From Pseudomonadota bacterium (lineage in GTDB: Bacteria; Pseudomonadota; Gammaproteobacteria; Xanthomonadales; Xanthomonadaceae): 8,116 bases of DNA. The notes under the pieces were generated by a model. That model ran no database searches, was not told where the DNA came from, and worked only from the letters and a program-made list of their open reading frames with translations. The position numbers were made by a program, and so were the translations under genes. The stretch spans positions 1 to 8,116 of the forward strand of contig JAEXRB010000233.1 of NCBI GenBank assembly GCA_023438325.1. Direction: 5' to 3'. Of this stretch, positions 1 through 6,246 are shown piece by piece (within the stretch, counting starts at the first letter, position 1; each line of letters opens with the position of its first letter).

Positions 1-506
1 TGCTTGCCGATCCAGCCCAGCCCGGCGTTGCGTGCGATGGCGCGTTCCAGTACCGGGGCCGAATCCACGAAAGCGCGATAACCGAACGGGCCGATGCGTG
101 CGGCCAGGCGATCGGCAAGTTTCTGCAAGCGGTTGCGCATCAGTTTGTGATAATCGCGGCCCAGCGCATAGCGGGCGACATAGGCGCGCTCGCCGTCGTT
201 GAGGGTGTCCCATGCCGCTTCCGGGGCGGCATCGCCATAGTCCAGCCGCACCGAAATCAGTCGCAGGGTGCCTTCCACCAGCCGCTCCGGATTGGCGCGC
301 AGCTCGGCATGGCGCGCCATGTAATCCATTTCGCCATGCATGCCTTCAGCCAGCCAGCGATCCAGATGCAGCGCATCGCTGCGCACATTGGTATCGCTGA
401 TGCCCAGCTGCTGGAAGCCGAGTTCGGCAGCCCAGTCGCGCAGCTGGGCAACAAGCTGTGCTGGATCAGGCTGTACGGAAGCGGGCAGGTGAAGGTCGGC
501 GGACAT
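1..506 (-). CDS. queG: Epoxyqueuosine reductase QueG, N-terminal part
   Basis: QueG reduces epoxyqueuosine to queuosine at the wobble base of GUN-anticodon tRNAs, the last step of queuosine synthesis, in the cytoplasm using cobalamin and iron-sulfur clusters. Only the first 168 residues are in the window; the gene runs off the left edge, so the ferredoxin-type cysteine clusters are not visible. What is seen is the family's N-terminal region: GMHGEMDYMARH (55-66), LRLISVRLDY (81-90), YALGRDYHKLMRNRL (113-127) and VDSAPVLERA (147-156), followed by GLGWIGK at the edge. Asp148 in VDSAPVLER matches the Asp described as catalytic acid in this family. The start is ATG at 506; a weak GAAAG sits too close to it to be a good ribosome site. 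It diverges from nnr over 40 bp, as in E. coli. Family assignment is very sure; the exact start is less so. Confidence 0.95.
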   Translation of the reverse strand, partial: MSADLHLPASVQPDPAQLVAQLRDWAAELGFQQLGISDTNVRSDALHLDRWLAEGMHGEMDYMARHAELRANPERLVEGTLRLISVRLDYGDAAPEAAWDTLNDGERAYVARYALGRDYHKLMRNRLQKLADRLAARIGPFGYRAFVDSAPVLERAIARNAGLGWIGK

Positions 507-534
507 GCTTTCAGTTTCGCACGGGGCGAGTCGC

Positions 535-540
535 TAGAAT
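535..540 (+). promoter_or_regulatory. Possible -10 box of a leaderless nnr transcript
   Basis: TAGAAT (5 of 6 to the sigma70 TATAAT) ends 6 nt before the nnr ATG. A transcript starting at the usual distance would begin at or next to the A of the ATG, and no Shine-Dalgarno sequence lies upstream. No good -35 element is visible around 511-518 (best spacing reads CAGTTT). The hexamer also contains an in-frame TAG (535-537), which excludes an earlier nnr start in this frame. Inference only. Confidence 0.35.
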
Positions 541-546
541 TGCATC

Positions 547-2028
547 ATGGACAAGCCCCTTCCGTTGTATCGCTGCGAGGACGTGCGTGCTTTCGAGGCA
601 CGTGCGATGCAGCAAGATGGCATCGATGCCTATGCATTGATGAGTCGCGCGGCCGCAGCGGCATTCGCGCGGATGAAGCTGGACTGGCCGATGGCGCGGC
701 GCATCTGCGTGGTGTGCGGGCGAGGCAACAACGGCGGCGATGGTTTGGTGCTGGCACGACTGGCACGCATGGCCGGTCTGCAGGTGCATCTGGTGGTTGG
801 CACGAACGAGCCACCAACCATCGAACCGGCCGCGCGTGCCTATTCGCACTGGCGCGAGACAGGCGGCGAGGAAATCGTGTTTTCGCCCGGCGATGTGTTG
901 CCTGATGCCGACGTGATCGTCGATGCCCTGTTCGGCATCGGGTTGTCGCGTCTGCCTGAAGGTATTGGCGCCGCATTGATCGGTGCGATCAATGCTTCGG
1001 GGCGGCCGGTATTGGCGATCGATGTGCCATCGGGCCTGGATGCCGACAGCGGCAGCGCCACCGGTGTGGCGGTGAAGGCCACGCGGACCGTATCGTTCAT
1101 TGCACACAAGCGCGGTCTGTTCACCGGGCGCGGGCGTGCGCTGGCCGGGCCGGTGGAACTGGCAACGCTGGATGTGCCGCAGGAAACCCGCACCAGCCGG
1201 CCGCCGGCCGCGTGGCTGGTCGGCAGCAATCAGCTCGGACGTTGGCTGCGGCCGCGTGCGCGCGATGCGCACAAAGGCGATCACGGTCGCGTGCTGGCCA
1301 TCGGCGGCGAACATGGTTACGGCGGCGCGATTCGCTTGTGCGCGGAAAGTGCCTTGCGCTGCGGCGCGGGTTTGGTGACCGTGGCCACGCGTGAAAGCCA
1401 TGTCGCGCCGATGCTCGCAGCAAGGCCGGAAGCCATGCCGCACGCGGTGGAGGATGCCCCGGCGCTGCGCCTGCTGGCGGCCAATGCCGATGTGCTTGCG
1501 CTGGGGCCGGGGTTGGGTCGCAGCGAGTGGTCGCAGGCGCTGTTCCATGCCGCCGTGGCACTTGGCCTGCCCTCGGTGATCGATGCCGATGCACTCAATC
1601 TTCTGGCAATCACCCAGACACGCGTTCCGGAAGCCGTGCTCAGTCCGCATCCGGGTGAGGCCGCACGTTTGCTCGGCACGGATGTGCCGACGGTGGAGTG
1701 CGATCGCTTCGCGGCAGCGCAAGCCTTGGTCGAACGCTTCGATGCCGTGGTGGTGCTGAAAGGTGCCGGCAGCATCATTGCCGCGCCCGGGGAAGTGCCG
1801 ATGGTGATTGGTGCGGGCAATCCGGGCATGGCCAGCGGTGGCATGGGCGATGTGCTGACCGGTGCCATCGCGGCGTTGTGTGCCCAGGGTTTGAGCTTGT
1901 TCGAGGCCGCCTGCGCGGGCGCGCTGCTGCATTCGGCGGCGGCCGATGCCGCTGCACGCGAGAGCGGTGAGCGCGGCTTGCTGGCCTCGGATCTGTTTCC
2001 ACATCTGCGTCGGTTGGCCAATCCGTGA
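547..2028 (+). CDS. nnr: Bifunctional NAD(P)HX epimerase / ADP-dependent NAD(P)HX dehydratase
   Basis: Nnr (YjeF) repairs hydrated NADH and NADPH in the cytoplasm. The N-terminal domain interconverts the R and S epimers and the C-terminal ribokinase-like domain dehydrates the S form using ADP. Both domains are present in 493 residues, a normal full length. The N-domain (about 8-215) shows GRGNNGGDG (58-66), VDALFGIGL (125-133) and IDVPSGLDADSG (158-169). The C-domain (about 225-490) shows HKGDHGRVL (242-250), VIDADALNLL (344-353), LSPHPGEAARLLG (365-377) and NPGMASGGMGDVLTG (425-439), in which Asp434 is in the position of the kinase-fold catalytic Asp. ATG 547 is the first in-frame start after a stop 12 nt upstream. 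The gene diverges from queG and overlaps tsaE by 4 nt, matching the known yjeF-yjeE gene order. No damage seen. Confidence 0.96.
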   Translation: MDKPLPLYRCEDVRAFEARAMQQDGIDAYALMSRAAAAAFARMKLDWPMARRICVVCGRGNNGGDGLVLARLARMAGLQVHLVVGTNEPPTIEPAARAYSHWRETGGEEIVFSPGDVLPDADVIVDALFGIGLSRLPEGIGAALIGAINASGRPVLAIDVPSGLDADSGSATGVAVKATRTVSFIAHKRGLFTGRGRALAGPVELATLDVPQETRTSRPPAAWLVGSNQLGRWLRPRARDAHKGDHGRVLAIGGEHGYGGAIRLCAESALRCGAGLVTVATRESHVAPMLAARPEAMPHAVEDAPALRLLAANADVLALGPGLGRSEWSQALFHAAVALGLPSVIDADALNLLAITQTRVPEAVLSPHPGEAARLLGTDVPTVECDRFAAAQALVERFDAVVVLKGAGSIIAAPGEVPMVIGAGNPGMASGGMGDVLTGAIAALCAQGLSLFEAACAGALLHSAAADAAARESGERGLLASDLFPHLRRLANP

Positions 2029-2528
2029 ACGCACTGACCCTTGCCACGCCGGACGATACCGACGACCTCGGCCGAGCGCTGGCGCAGCATCTGCCCGCCG
2101 GTCATGTCGTGATGTATCTGGACGGAGATCTGGGCGCCGGCAAAACCACCACGGCGCGGGCATTGCTGCATGCGCTCGGCATCACCGGCGCGGTGCGCAG
2201 TCCCACCTACACCTTGATCGAGCGTTACGACAGCCCACAGGGCGAAGTCGCCCATCTGGATCTTTATCGCATCGCCGATCCGGAAGAACTGGAATACCTC
2301 GCCCTCGACGAATTGGCCGAGCGCGCACGCGTGTGGCTGATCGAATGGCCGCAGCGTGGGCAGGGCGCACTGCCCGCGGCGGACCTGATCCTGCGCCTGC
2401 GCGTGGAAGGTCATGGCCGGTGCGCGCTGCTGGATGCGACTTCGCCGCGCGGCAAGGCATGGGCCGATGCGGTGCTGGAGGCGATGCAAGCCCGCCCAAC
2501 TCGCAAATCCGCGCAGCCAGTGCCTTGA
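2025..2528 (+). CDS. tsaE: tRNA t6A synthesis ATPase TsaE
   Basis: TsaE (YjeE) is the P-loop ATPase that works with TsaB, TsaC and TsaD to make N6-threonylcarbamoyladenosine at position 37 of ANN-decoding tRNAs; it drives turnover of the TsaBD complex. The 167 residues show Walker A GDLGAGKTT (34-42) with Lys40, then SPTYTLIERY (59-68), HLDLYRI (77-83) and WLIEWPQRG (104-112), all TsaE hallmarks. The C-terminus (about 140-167) is poorly conserved and ends in a basic, proline-containing tail. The start is GTG at 2025, overlapping the nnr stop as GTGA. No strong Shine-Dalgarno is seen, so translation is probably coupled to nnr. Length and motifs look intact. Confidence 0.96.
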   Translation: MNALTLATPDDTDDLGRALAQHLPAGHVVMYLDGDLGAGKTTTARALLHALGITGAVRSPTYTLIERYDSPQGEVAHLDLYRIADPEELEYLALDELAERARVWLIEWPQRGQGALPAADLILRLRVEGHGRCALLDATSPRGKAWADAVLEAMQARPTRKSAQPVP

Positions 2529-2536
2529 TAAATATG

Positions 2537-2555
2537 GGAAATCAACGGATTTTCC
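2537..2555. repeat. Imperfect hairpin after tsaE
   Basis: GGAAATC (2537-2543) pairs with GATTTTCC (2548-2555) with one bulged T around a 4-nt loop, 9 nt beyond the tsaE stop. The downstream bases are not T-rich, so this is a weak terminator candidate at best. It could equally act as an mRNA 3'-end stabiliser. Confidence 0.35.
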
Positions 2556-2623
2556 GATTGCGCGGAACGGGCGATTCCTGCTGTATTTGCACTGCATCAC
2601 ACATTCAGGTTTGAGCAGGGAGG

Positions 2624-2642
2624 CGGGCGTATCCTTCGCCCG
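2624..2642. repeat. Perfect 6-bp GC stem upstream of amiC
   Basis: CGGGCG (2624-2629) and CGCCCG (2637-2642) form a 6-bp stem with a 7-nt loop (TATCCTT). No T-run follows on either strand, so a factor-independent terminator is unlikely. It could be part of an untranslated leader if amiC is transcribed from upstream. Confidence 0.35.
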
Positions 2643-2666
2643 GGATGAAGAAGTCGGTTTAAGACC

Positions 2667-2729
2667 ATGGTTTATCAGGGGAAAGTGCTTGCGTTTTTGC
2701 CGTGCTTGATGGTTGAATCCGCGTCATGA
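2667..2729 (+). CDS. Possible 20-residue leader ORF overlapping the amiC start
   Basis: ATG at 2667 opens a 20-codon frame whose TGA (2727-2729) overlaps the amiC ATG (2726-2728) as ATGA. The product would be mostly hydrophobic in its middle (KVLAFLPCLMV). It has only a weak AAGA upstream, so translation is doubtful. The overlap is the geometry of translational coupling, and amiC itself has no Shine-Dalgarno, but a frame this short is easily produced by chance. It conflicts with the leaderless model for amiC. Confidence 0.15.
   Translation: MVYQGKVLAFLPCLMVESAS
2710..2718 (+). promoter_or_regulatory. Possible extended -10 for a leaderless amiC transcript
   Basis: TGG followed by TTGAAT fits an extended -10 (TGn plus a hexamer with 4 of 6 matches). 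It ends 7 nt before the amiC ATG. TTGCGT (2689-2694) is a poor -35 at 18-bp spacing. An in-frame TGA at 2714-2716 fixes ATG 2726 as the first available start, and no Shine-Dalgarno precedes it. Confidence 0.3.
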
Positions 2730-4066
2730 CGCGGTTTTCTGCCCTCATCGTGCGTGCTCTGGCGTGCCTGACCGTCGTATCGGCGGCATCGGGCGTGCTG
2801 CAAGCGGCTGAAATCCAGGCGCTTCGCGTCTGGGCCGGGCCGGATCACACGCGCGTCGTGTTCGATGTCTCCGGGCCGCTCGACTACAAGATTTTCAGTC
2901 TGGAAAACCCGCACCGCCTGGTGCTGGACATCAGTGGCTCCCGCCTGGCCGAAGGTTTCGTCACGCCGGAAGGTTCCGGAGTGCTCGGCGGCGTGCGCAC
3001 AGGCAAGCAGGGCGAGCGTGACGTGCGCGTGGTGTTCGATCTCAGCGAAGGCGTGCGGCCCAAGAGTTTCCTGCTGCCGCCGGCCGACAAGCTCGGGCAT
3101 CGCCTCGTCGTCGATCTGCATCCCAACATGGCGCGTGCCACACCGGTGGTGCGCACCGTGCAGGAAGCCGTGCCGGCGACCGAGCGCAAGGTCGTCATCG
3201 CCATCGATGCTGGCCATGGCGGCGAGGATCCAGGCGCGCGCGGCGCTTCCGGCAAAACCTGGGAAAAGCACATCACGCTGGCCGTGGCGCGTGAGCTCAA
3301 GCGCCAGATCGATGCCGAGCCGGGCATGGAAGCGGTGCTGATCCGCGATGGCGACTATTTCATTCCCCTGCAGAAGCGCTACCAGAAGGCACGTGAAGCA
3401 CGCGCCGACCTGTTCGTTTCCCTGCATGCCGATGCCTTCCACAAATCCACGGCGTCCGGTTCTTCGGTATTCGTGCTGTCCACGCGCGGCGCCTCGAACG
3501 AAGCCGCGCGCTGGCTGGCCGCGAGCGAGAACAAATCCGATCTGGTGGGCGGTGTTTCGCTGGAGGACAAGGACAACACGCTGGCTGCGGTGCTGCTCGA
3601 TCTTTCCCAGAGCGCCACGATGAAGGCTTCCGACGACGTGGCCAACCATGTGTTGGATGCGATGAAGCGCCTGGGCAAGACGCACAAACCGCATGTGGAG
3701 CGCGCCAATTTCGTGGTGCTGCGTTCGCCGGATGTGCCGTCGATGCTGGTGGAAACGGCCTTCATCAGCAATCCGGCCGAAGAAAAGAAACTCAACGATC
3801 CGGCTCACCGCAGCAAGTTGGCTTCGGCGCTGGTCGAGGGCATGCGCGATTACTTCTCCGTGCAGCCTCCGCCGGGTACCTGGCTGGCGGCGAACGCCAA
3901 GCCACGCCAGCGGCATCATGTGGTGAGTCGTGGCGAAACCTTGAGCCTCATCGCGCAGCGTCATGGCATCACCTTGGCCAGCCTGCGCTCGGCCAATGCG
4001 ATCAAGGGCGATGTGGTGAAGGTGGGCGACCGTCTGACCATTCCGCTGGCGGTCGGGCCGGGCTAA
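2726..4066 (+). CDS. amiC: Septal N-acetylmuramoyl-L-alanine amidase with AMIN and LysM domains
   Basis: This zinc amidase cuts the bond between N-acetylmuramic acid and L-alanine in periplasmic peptidoglycan, splitting septa at division; family members are activated by EnvC/NlpD-type proteins. The 446 residues begin with a Sec-like signal peptide (basic residues, hydrophobic core, cut near 28 after LQAA). An AMIN domain follows (about 30-131), then Amidase_3 (about 156-378) and one C-terminal LysM peptidoglycan-binding repeat (about 397-440). Expected zinc ligands are His164 (DAGHGGEDPGA), Glu180 (TWEKHITL) and His234 (SLHADAF), with catalytic Glu343 (VETAFISNP). All are intact. AMIN plus LysM fits AmiB/AmiC-type proteins; the choice of AmiC over AmiB is by convention. 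It follows nnr-tsaE as in other Gammaproteobacteria, but across a 197-bp gap. Its TAA interlocks with the stop of the convergent gene. Confidence 0.93.
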   Translation: MTRFSALIVRALACLTVVSAASGVLQAAEIQALRVWAGPDHTRVVFDVSGPLDYKIFSLENPHRLVLDISGSRLAEGFVTPEGSGVLGGVRTGKQGERDVRVVFDLSEGVRPKSFLLPPADKLGHRLVVDLHPNMARATPVVRTVQEAVPATERKVVIAIDAGHGGEDPGARGASGKTWEKHITLAVARELKRQIDAEPGMEAVLIRDGDYFIPLQKRYQKAREARADLFVSLHADAFHKSTASGSSVFVLSTRGASNEAARWLAASENKSDLVGGVSLEDKDNTLAAVLLDLSQSATMKASDDVANHVLDAMKRLGKTHKPHVERANFVVLRSPDVPSMLVETAFISNPAEEKKLNDPAHRSKLASALVEGMRDYFSVQPPPGTWLAANAKPRQRHHVVSRGETLSLIAQRHGITLASLRSANAIKGDVVKVGDRLTIPLAVGPG

Positions 4067-4908
4067 CCCAGTTCGATGTGATCCTGCCCGAGAAATTCGC
4101 CGAGGGCATCGATCACGGCACCGAGTCGTTCCGTTTGTGCCGAGGCGTTGAGGCGATCCCGATTAACGTTCTCGATGCGGCCATAAAGCGTCTGCCGCAG
4201 CTGATCCTCACTGCGCACCCGTTGCAGCAAATCTTCCAGCACGCGGGAAAATTCACTCGGCGTGGGCGACAGTGCGGTGCTTTCCAGCAGCGTCGAGAGC
4301 GCGGCGAACAGCGGCAGTGCATCCTGCCCCAGCCCGTAATCTTCCGGGCGATAGTCCAGGAAGGCGCGTTGCGCATCCGTCCAGATCCGGAAGCTCGCCC
4401 GCGCCAGTGAGTGATACAGCGGCGTTTCGGACATCAGCACCAGCAGCAAATGACGTGCGTTGGCAATGCCGATGCCCGCGCCCTGCTGCCAATGCCCGCT
4501 GGTGATGAACTGATGCAGGCGGATCTGGTCGGCAAAATCAGCCGCTTGCAGTTGATCCAGAATCAGTATGGTGCGCTCGCCTTCCGAATATGCACAGGCT
4601 TCGGTCACGGCACGTTCCAGTGCGCTCATCGGCAGCTCCAATGCCGCAGGTTCGGCATCGTCGTCTGCTCCCATGACGGGCATGGGGTGTGGTGGTTCGG
4701 CACGGCTGAAGTCGTGGTAGATCGCATGCGGGTACTCAAGCGCATGCGCCAGCGCGGTGGCGAACGCGGTCTTGCGGCGGCCGGCCGCACCATCCACGTG
4801 CAGCACGCGCAGTTGCGACACCTCGCTGTCGAACAGGCAGCGCAATGCGAAGTCATAGTCGTCGTTGGATTCAAAGCCGTGGCGGGCAAGGGCGTGGCGC
4901 AAGTTCAT
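4063..4908 (-). CDS. Uncharacterised P-loop ATPase-like protein, off-consensus Walker motifs
   Basis: I do not recognise a named family. The 281-residue product looks cytoplasmic: no signal peptide or membrane segment. It has the order of a P-loop NTPase: hydrophobic strand and Walker-A-like VDGAAGRRKT (38-47), a Walker-B-like strand TILILDQ (113-119), and a sensor-1-like strand HLLLVLMSE (153-161). The C-terminal third (about 200-281) is charged and probably helical. In GAAGRRKT the glycine normally before the Lys is Arg45, and the acidic residue normally after the Walker B Asp118 is Gln119, so ATP hydrolysis may be weak or absent. A Thr and Lys pair (46-47) is kept, so nucleotide binding is possible. 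ATG 4908 is chosen because GGAGG (4915-4919) sits 6 nt before it; ATG 4914 and 4965 are less likely. It converges on amiC and diverges from ubiH. Confidence 0.8.
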   Translation of the reverse strand: MNLRHALARHGFESNDDYDFALRCLFDSEVSQLRVLHVDGAAGRRKTAFATALAHALEYPHAIYHDFSRAEPPHPMPVMGADDDAEPAALELPMSALERAVTEACAYSEGERTILILDQLQAADFADQIRLHQFITSGHWQQGAGIGIANARHLLLVLMSETPLYHSLARASFRIWTDAQRAFLDYRPEDYGLGQDALPLFAALSTLLESTALSPTPSEFSRVLEDLLQRVRSEDQLRQTLYGRIENVNRDRLNASAQTERLGAVIDALGEFLGQDHIELG

Positions 4909-4914
4909 GGGCAT

Positions 4915-4956
4915 CCTCCGGATATCCGGCACGATAACCGCAGCCTTGCCCGGAGG
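4915..4956 (-). promoter_or_regulatory. Shine-Dalgarno with upstream complementary arm
   Basis: On the minus strand, CCGGAGG (4921-4915) contains the ribosome site of the P-loop-like gene. An exact complement, CCTCCGG (4956-4950), lies 28 nt upstream, so a 7-bp stem could hide the site. The same CCGG also forms the smaller palindrome CCGGATATCCGG (4918-4929). The two structures exclude each other. This matters only if transcription starts upstream of 4956; a TATCGT -10-like hexamer (4936-4931) would start it too late. Confidence 0.3.
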
Positions 4957-4969
4957 CGAAGACACAGGT

Positions 4970-4981
4970 CATGCCGGCATG
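4970..4981. promoter_or_regulatory. Perfect 12-bp palindrome in a divergent spacer
   Basis: CATGCCGGCATG is a perfect dyad in the 117-bp spacer between the P-loop-like gene and ubiH. It begins 45 bp before the ubiH ATG, so it would lie near the -35 region of ubiH. An operator for a dimeric regulator is possible. GC-rich DNA makes such dyads fairly common, and no known operator is recognised. Confidence 0.25.
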
Positions 4982-5012
4982 CCATGCCGCGCCGGGTGGC
5001 GGGCACTGCCGT

Positions 5013-5018
5013 TATCAT
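5013..5018 (+). promoter_or_regulatory. Possible -10 box of a leaderless ubiH transcript
   Basis: TATCAT (5 of 6 to TATAAT) ends 7 nt before the ubiH ATG, so transcription would start at or next to the start codon. No Shine-Dalgarno lies between 5005 and 5025. No good -35 is visible at 16-18 bp spacing (around 4990 the bases are GC-rich). Confidence 0.35.
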
Positions 5019-5025
5019 TCGCGCC

Positions 5026-6246
5026 ATGGAAAACACCTGCGATGTCCTGATCGTCGGCGGCGGCCTCGTTGGCAGCAGCCTGGCCTGTGCGTTGGAGGGG
5101 GCGGGCCTGCGCGTGACACTGGCCGAGGCCGTGCCGCCCGTCGTTGCCGCGCCGCCGAGTTTCGATGAGCGCAATCTCGCATTGGCTCGCGCCAGCGCCA
5201 ACGCGCTTTCCGCGCTGGGGGTGTGGCGGCATCTGGCCTCACCACCTGCGCCGATCCATCACATCCATGTCTCCAGCCGGGGCGATTTCGGTGCGGTGCG
5301 GCTGGATGCCGCTGCACGCCGAATGGATGCCTTCGGCCATGTCGTGGTGGCGCGCGAACTCGGCCAGGCGCTTGAAGCACGCCTGGTCGAACTGCACGAC
5401 ACCGAGCGGTTGCGCCCGGTGCGCGTGGGCGGCATCGAAGTGCTGGCGGATGGTGTTCGAGCCAGCATCGAACACGAAAATGGCACTCGTGCGCTTCACG
5501 CCCGCCTGCTCGTCGCCGCCGATGGCACCGATTCGGCATTGCGCGGCGCACTTGGCATAGGCGCGGACGTGCTCGATTACCGGCAAACCTTGTTCGTTGC
5601 CGTTGCCCAAGCCAGCAGGGCGCCGCCCGATACCGCCTACGAGCGATTCACGCCGGATGGGCCGGTGGCCTTGCTGCCGCTGGGTGGTGGCCGACTTGGC
5701 AGCGTCTGCACGGTGCCTGCGGAGCAAGCCGATAGTGTCGCGGCGCTGGATGATGCCGGTTACCTGGCACTTCTCCAGCAGCGTTTCGGCTGGCGTGCGG
5801 GGCGTTTTTCCCGCGTCGGCAAGCGCAGCGCGTATCGCATGCGCAAAGTGACCGCACAGCGTCTCGTCGCGCCTCGCGCCGTGCTGATCGGCAATGCGGC
5901 GCAAACCCTGCATCCCATTGGCGCGCAGGGTTTCAACCTTGGCTTGCGCGATGCGTTGACACTGGCTGAGCTCATCACGCGCGCCCATGCCGAAGGCGGC
6001 GACATCGCATCGCCCAAGTTGCTCTCGGCCTATGCCGCGCGCCGCGCGCCGGATCGCGACGCCACAGTGGCCATGAGCGACGGGCTGGTGCGGCTTTTCT
6101 CCAATACGTTCGCCCCGTTGCGCCTGCTGCGTTCGGCTGGATTCGTTGCGCTGGATCGCGTGCCGGGATTGGCCGACGGACTGGTGTCCGATGCGATGGG
6201 CTATGGTCACGATGTATCGCATTGGGCGCAGGAGCAGGTGGCATGA
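5026..6246 (+). CDS. ubiH: Ubiquinone ring hydroxylase UbiH (FAD monooxygenase)
   Basis: UbiH hydroxylates the polyprenyl-phenol ring (C6 in E. coli) during aerobic ubiquinone synthesis, using FAD, NAD(P)H and O2. The 406 residues carry the class A flavin monooxygenase fingerprint: dinucleotide-binding VGGGLVGSSLA (about 10-20), SFDERNLAL (45-53), AADGTDSALR (164-173), and the second FAD motif IGNAAQTLHPIGAQGFN (288-304). The Asn-Ala-Ala-Gln version of that motif is typical of UbiH rather than UbiI/UbiF, which read Asp-Ala-Ala-His. The order Gly-Ala-Gln-Gly differs from the more usual Ala-Gly-Gln-Gly. The frame is open back to 4411, but homology begins at 5026 with the Rossmann strand, so that start is chosen. 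It overlaps the next gene by ATGA, forming an operon of two paralogues. Regiospecificity cannot be read from sequence alone. Confidence 0.92.
   Translation: MENTCDVLIVGGGLVGSSLACALEGAGLRVTLAEAVPPVVAAPPSFDERNLALARASANALSALGVWRHLASPPAPIHHIHVSSRGDFGAVRLDAAARRMDAFGHVVVARELGQALEARLVELHDTERLRPVRVGGIEVLADGVRASIEHENGTRALHARLLVAADGTDSALRGALGIGADVLDYRQTLFVAVAQASRAPPDTAYERFTPDGPVALLPLGGGRLGSVCTVPAEQADSVAALDDAGYLALLQQRFGWRAGRFSRVGKRSAYRMRKVTAQRLVAPRAVLIGNAAQTLHPIGAQGFNLGLRDALTLAELITRAHAEGGDIASPKLLSAYAARRAPDRDATVAMSDGLVRLFSNTFAPLRLLRSAGFVALDRVPGLADGLVSDAMGYGHDVSHWAQEQVA

Larger units (their letters stand above)
2529..2725. other. Intergenic gap tsaE-amiC, AT-richer, two hairpins
   Basis: This 197-bp gap is about 49% GC by hand count over 2521-2700, against well over 60% in neighbouring genes. 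It holds two short inverted repeats (2537-2555 and 2624-2642) and an extended -10-like site before amiC. It also has a 20-codon reading frame ending on the amiC start. There is no stem with a U-tract, so neither a clear terminator for nnr-tsaE nor a clear riboswitch is visible. Confidence 0.6.

Noticed and set aside
147..905. Plus-strand open frame (252 codons) across queG and nnr
   Set aside because: It overlaps both real genes out of frame and its translation changes composition midway without any domain.
511..2163. Long open frame on the minus strand (550 codons) opposite nnr
   Set aside because: It is antisense to a full-length, motif-rich nnr, is rich in Arg, His and Gln with no recognisable domain, and is the expected by-product of high third-position GC.
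1317..2600. Minus-strand open frame (427 codons) opposite nnr and tsaE
   Set aside because: It lies across two well-supported genes with no domain of its own and low-complexity Ala, Ser, Arg composition.
2645..2662. Five-codon frame MKKSV in the tsaE-amiC gap
   Set aside because: Too short, no ribosome site, and no conserved or structural context.
2675..3964. Minus-strand open frame (429 codons) opposite amiC
   Set aside because: His- and Arg-rich translation without motifs, fully inside the intact amiC on the other strand.
4909..4965. Upstream start at 4965 for the P-loop-like gene
   Set aside because: The added 19 residues have no ribosome site, while GGAGG at 4915-4919 is ideally spaced for ATG 4908.
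4411..5025. N-terminal extension of ubiH back to 4411
   Set aside because: The frame is open, but it is antisense to the P-loop-like gene, and the protein family starts at the Rossmann strand directly after ATG 5026.
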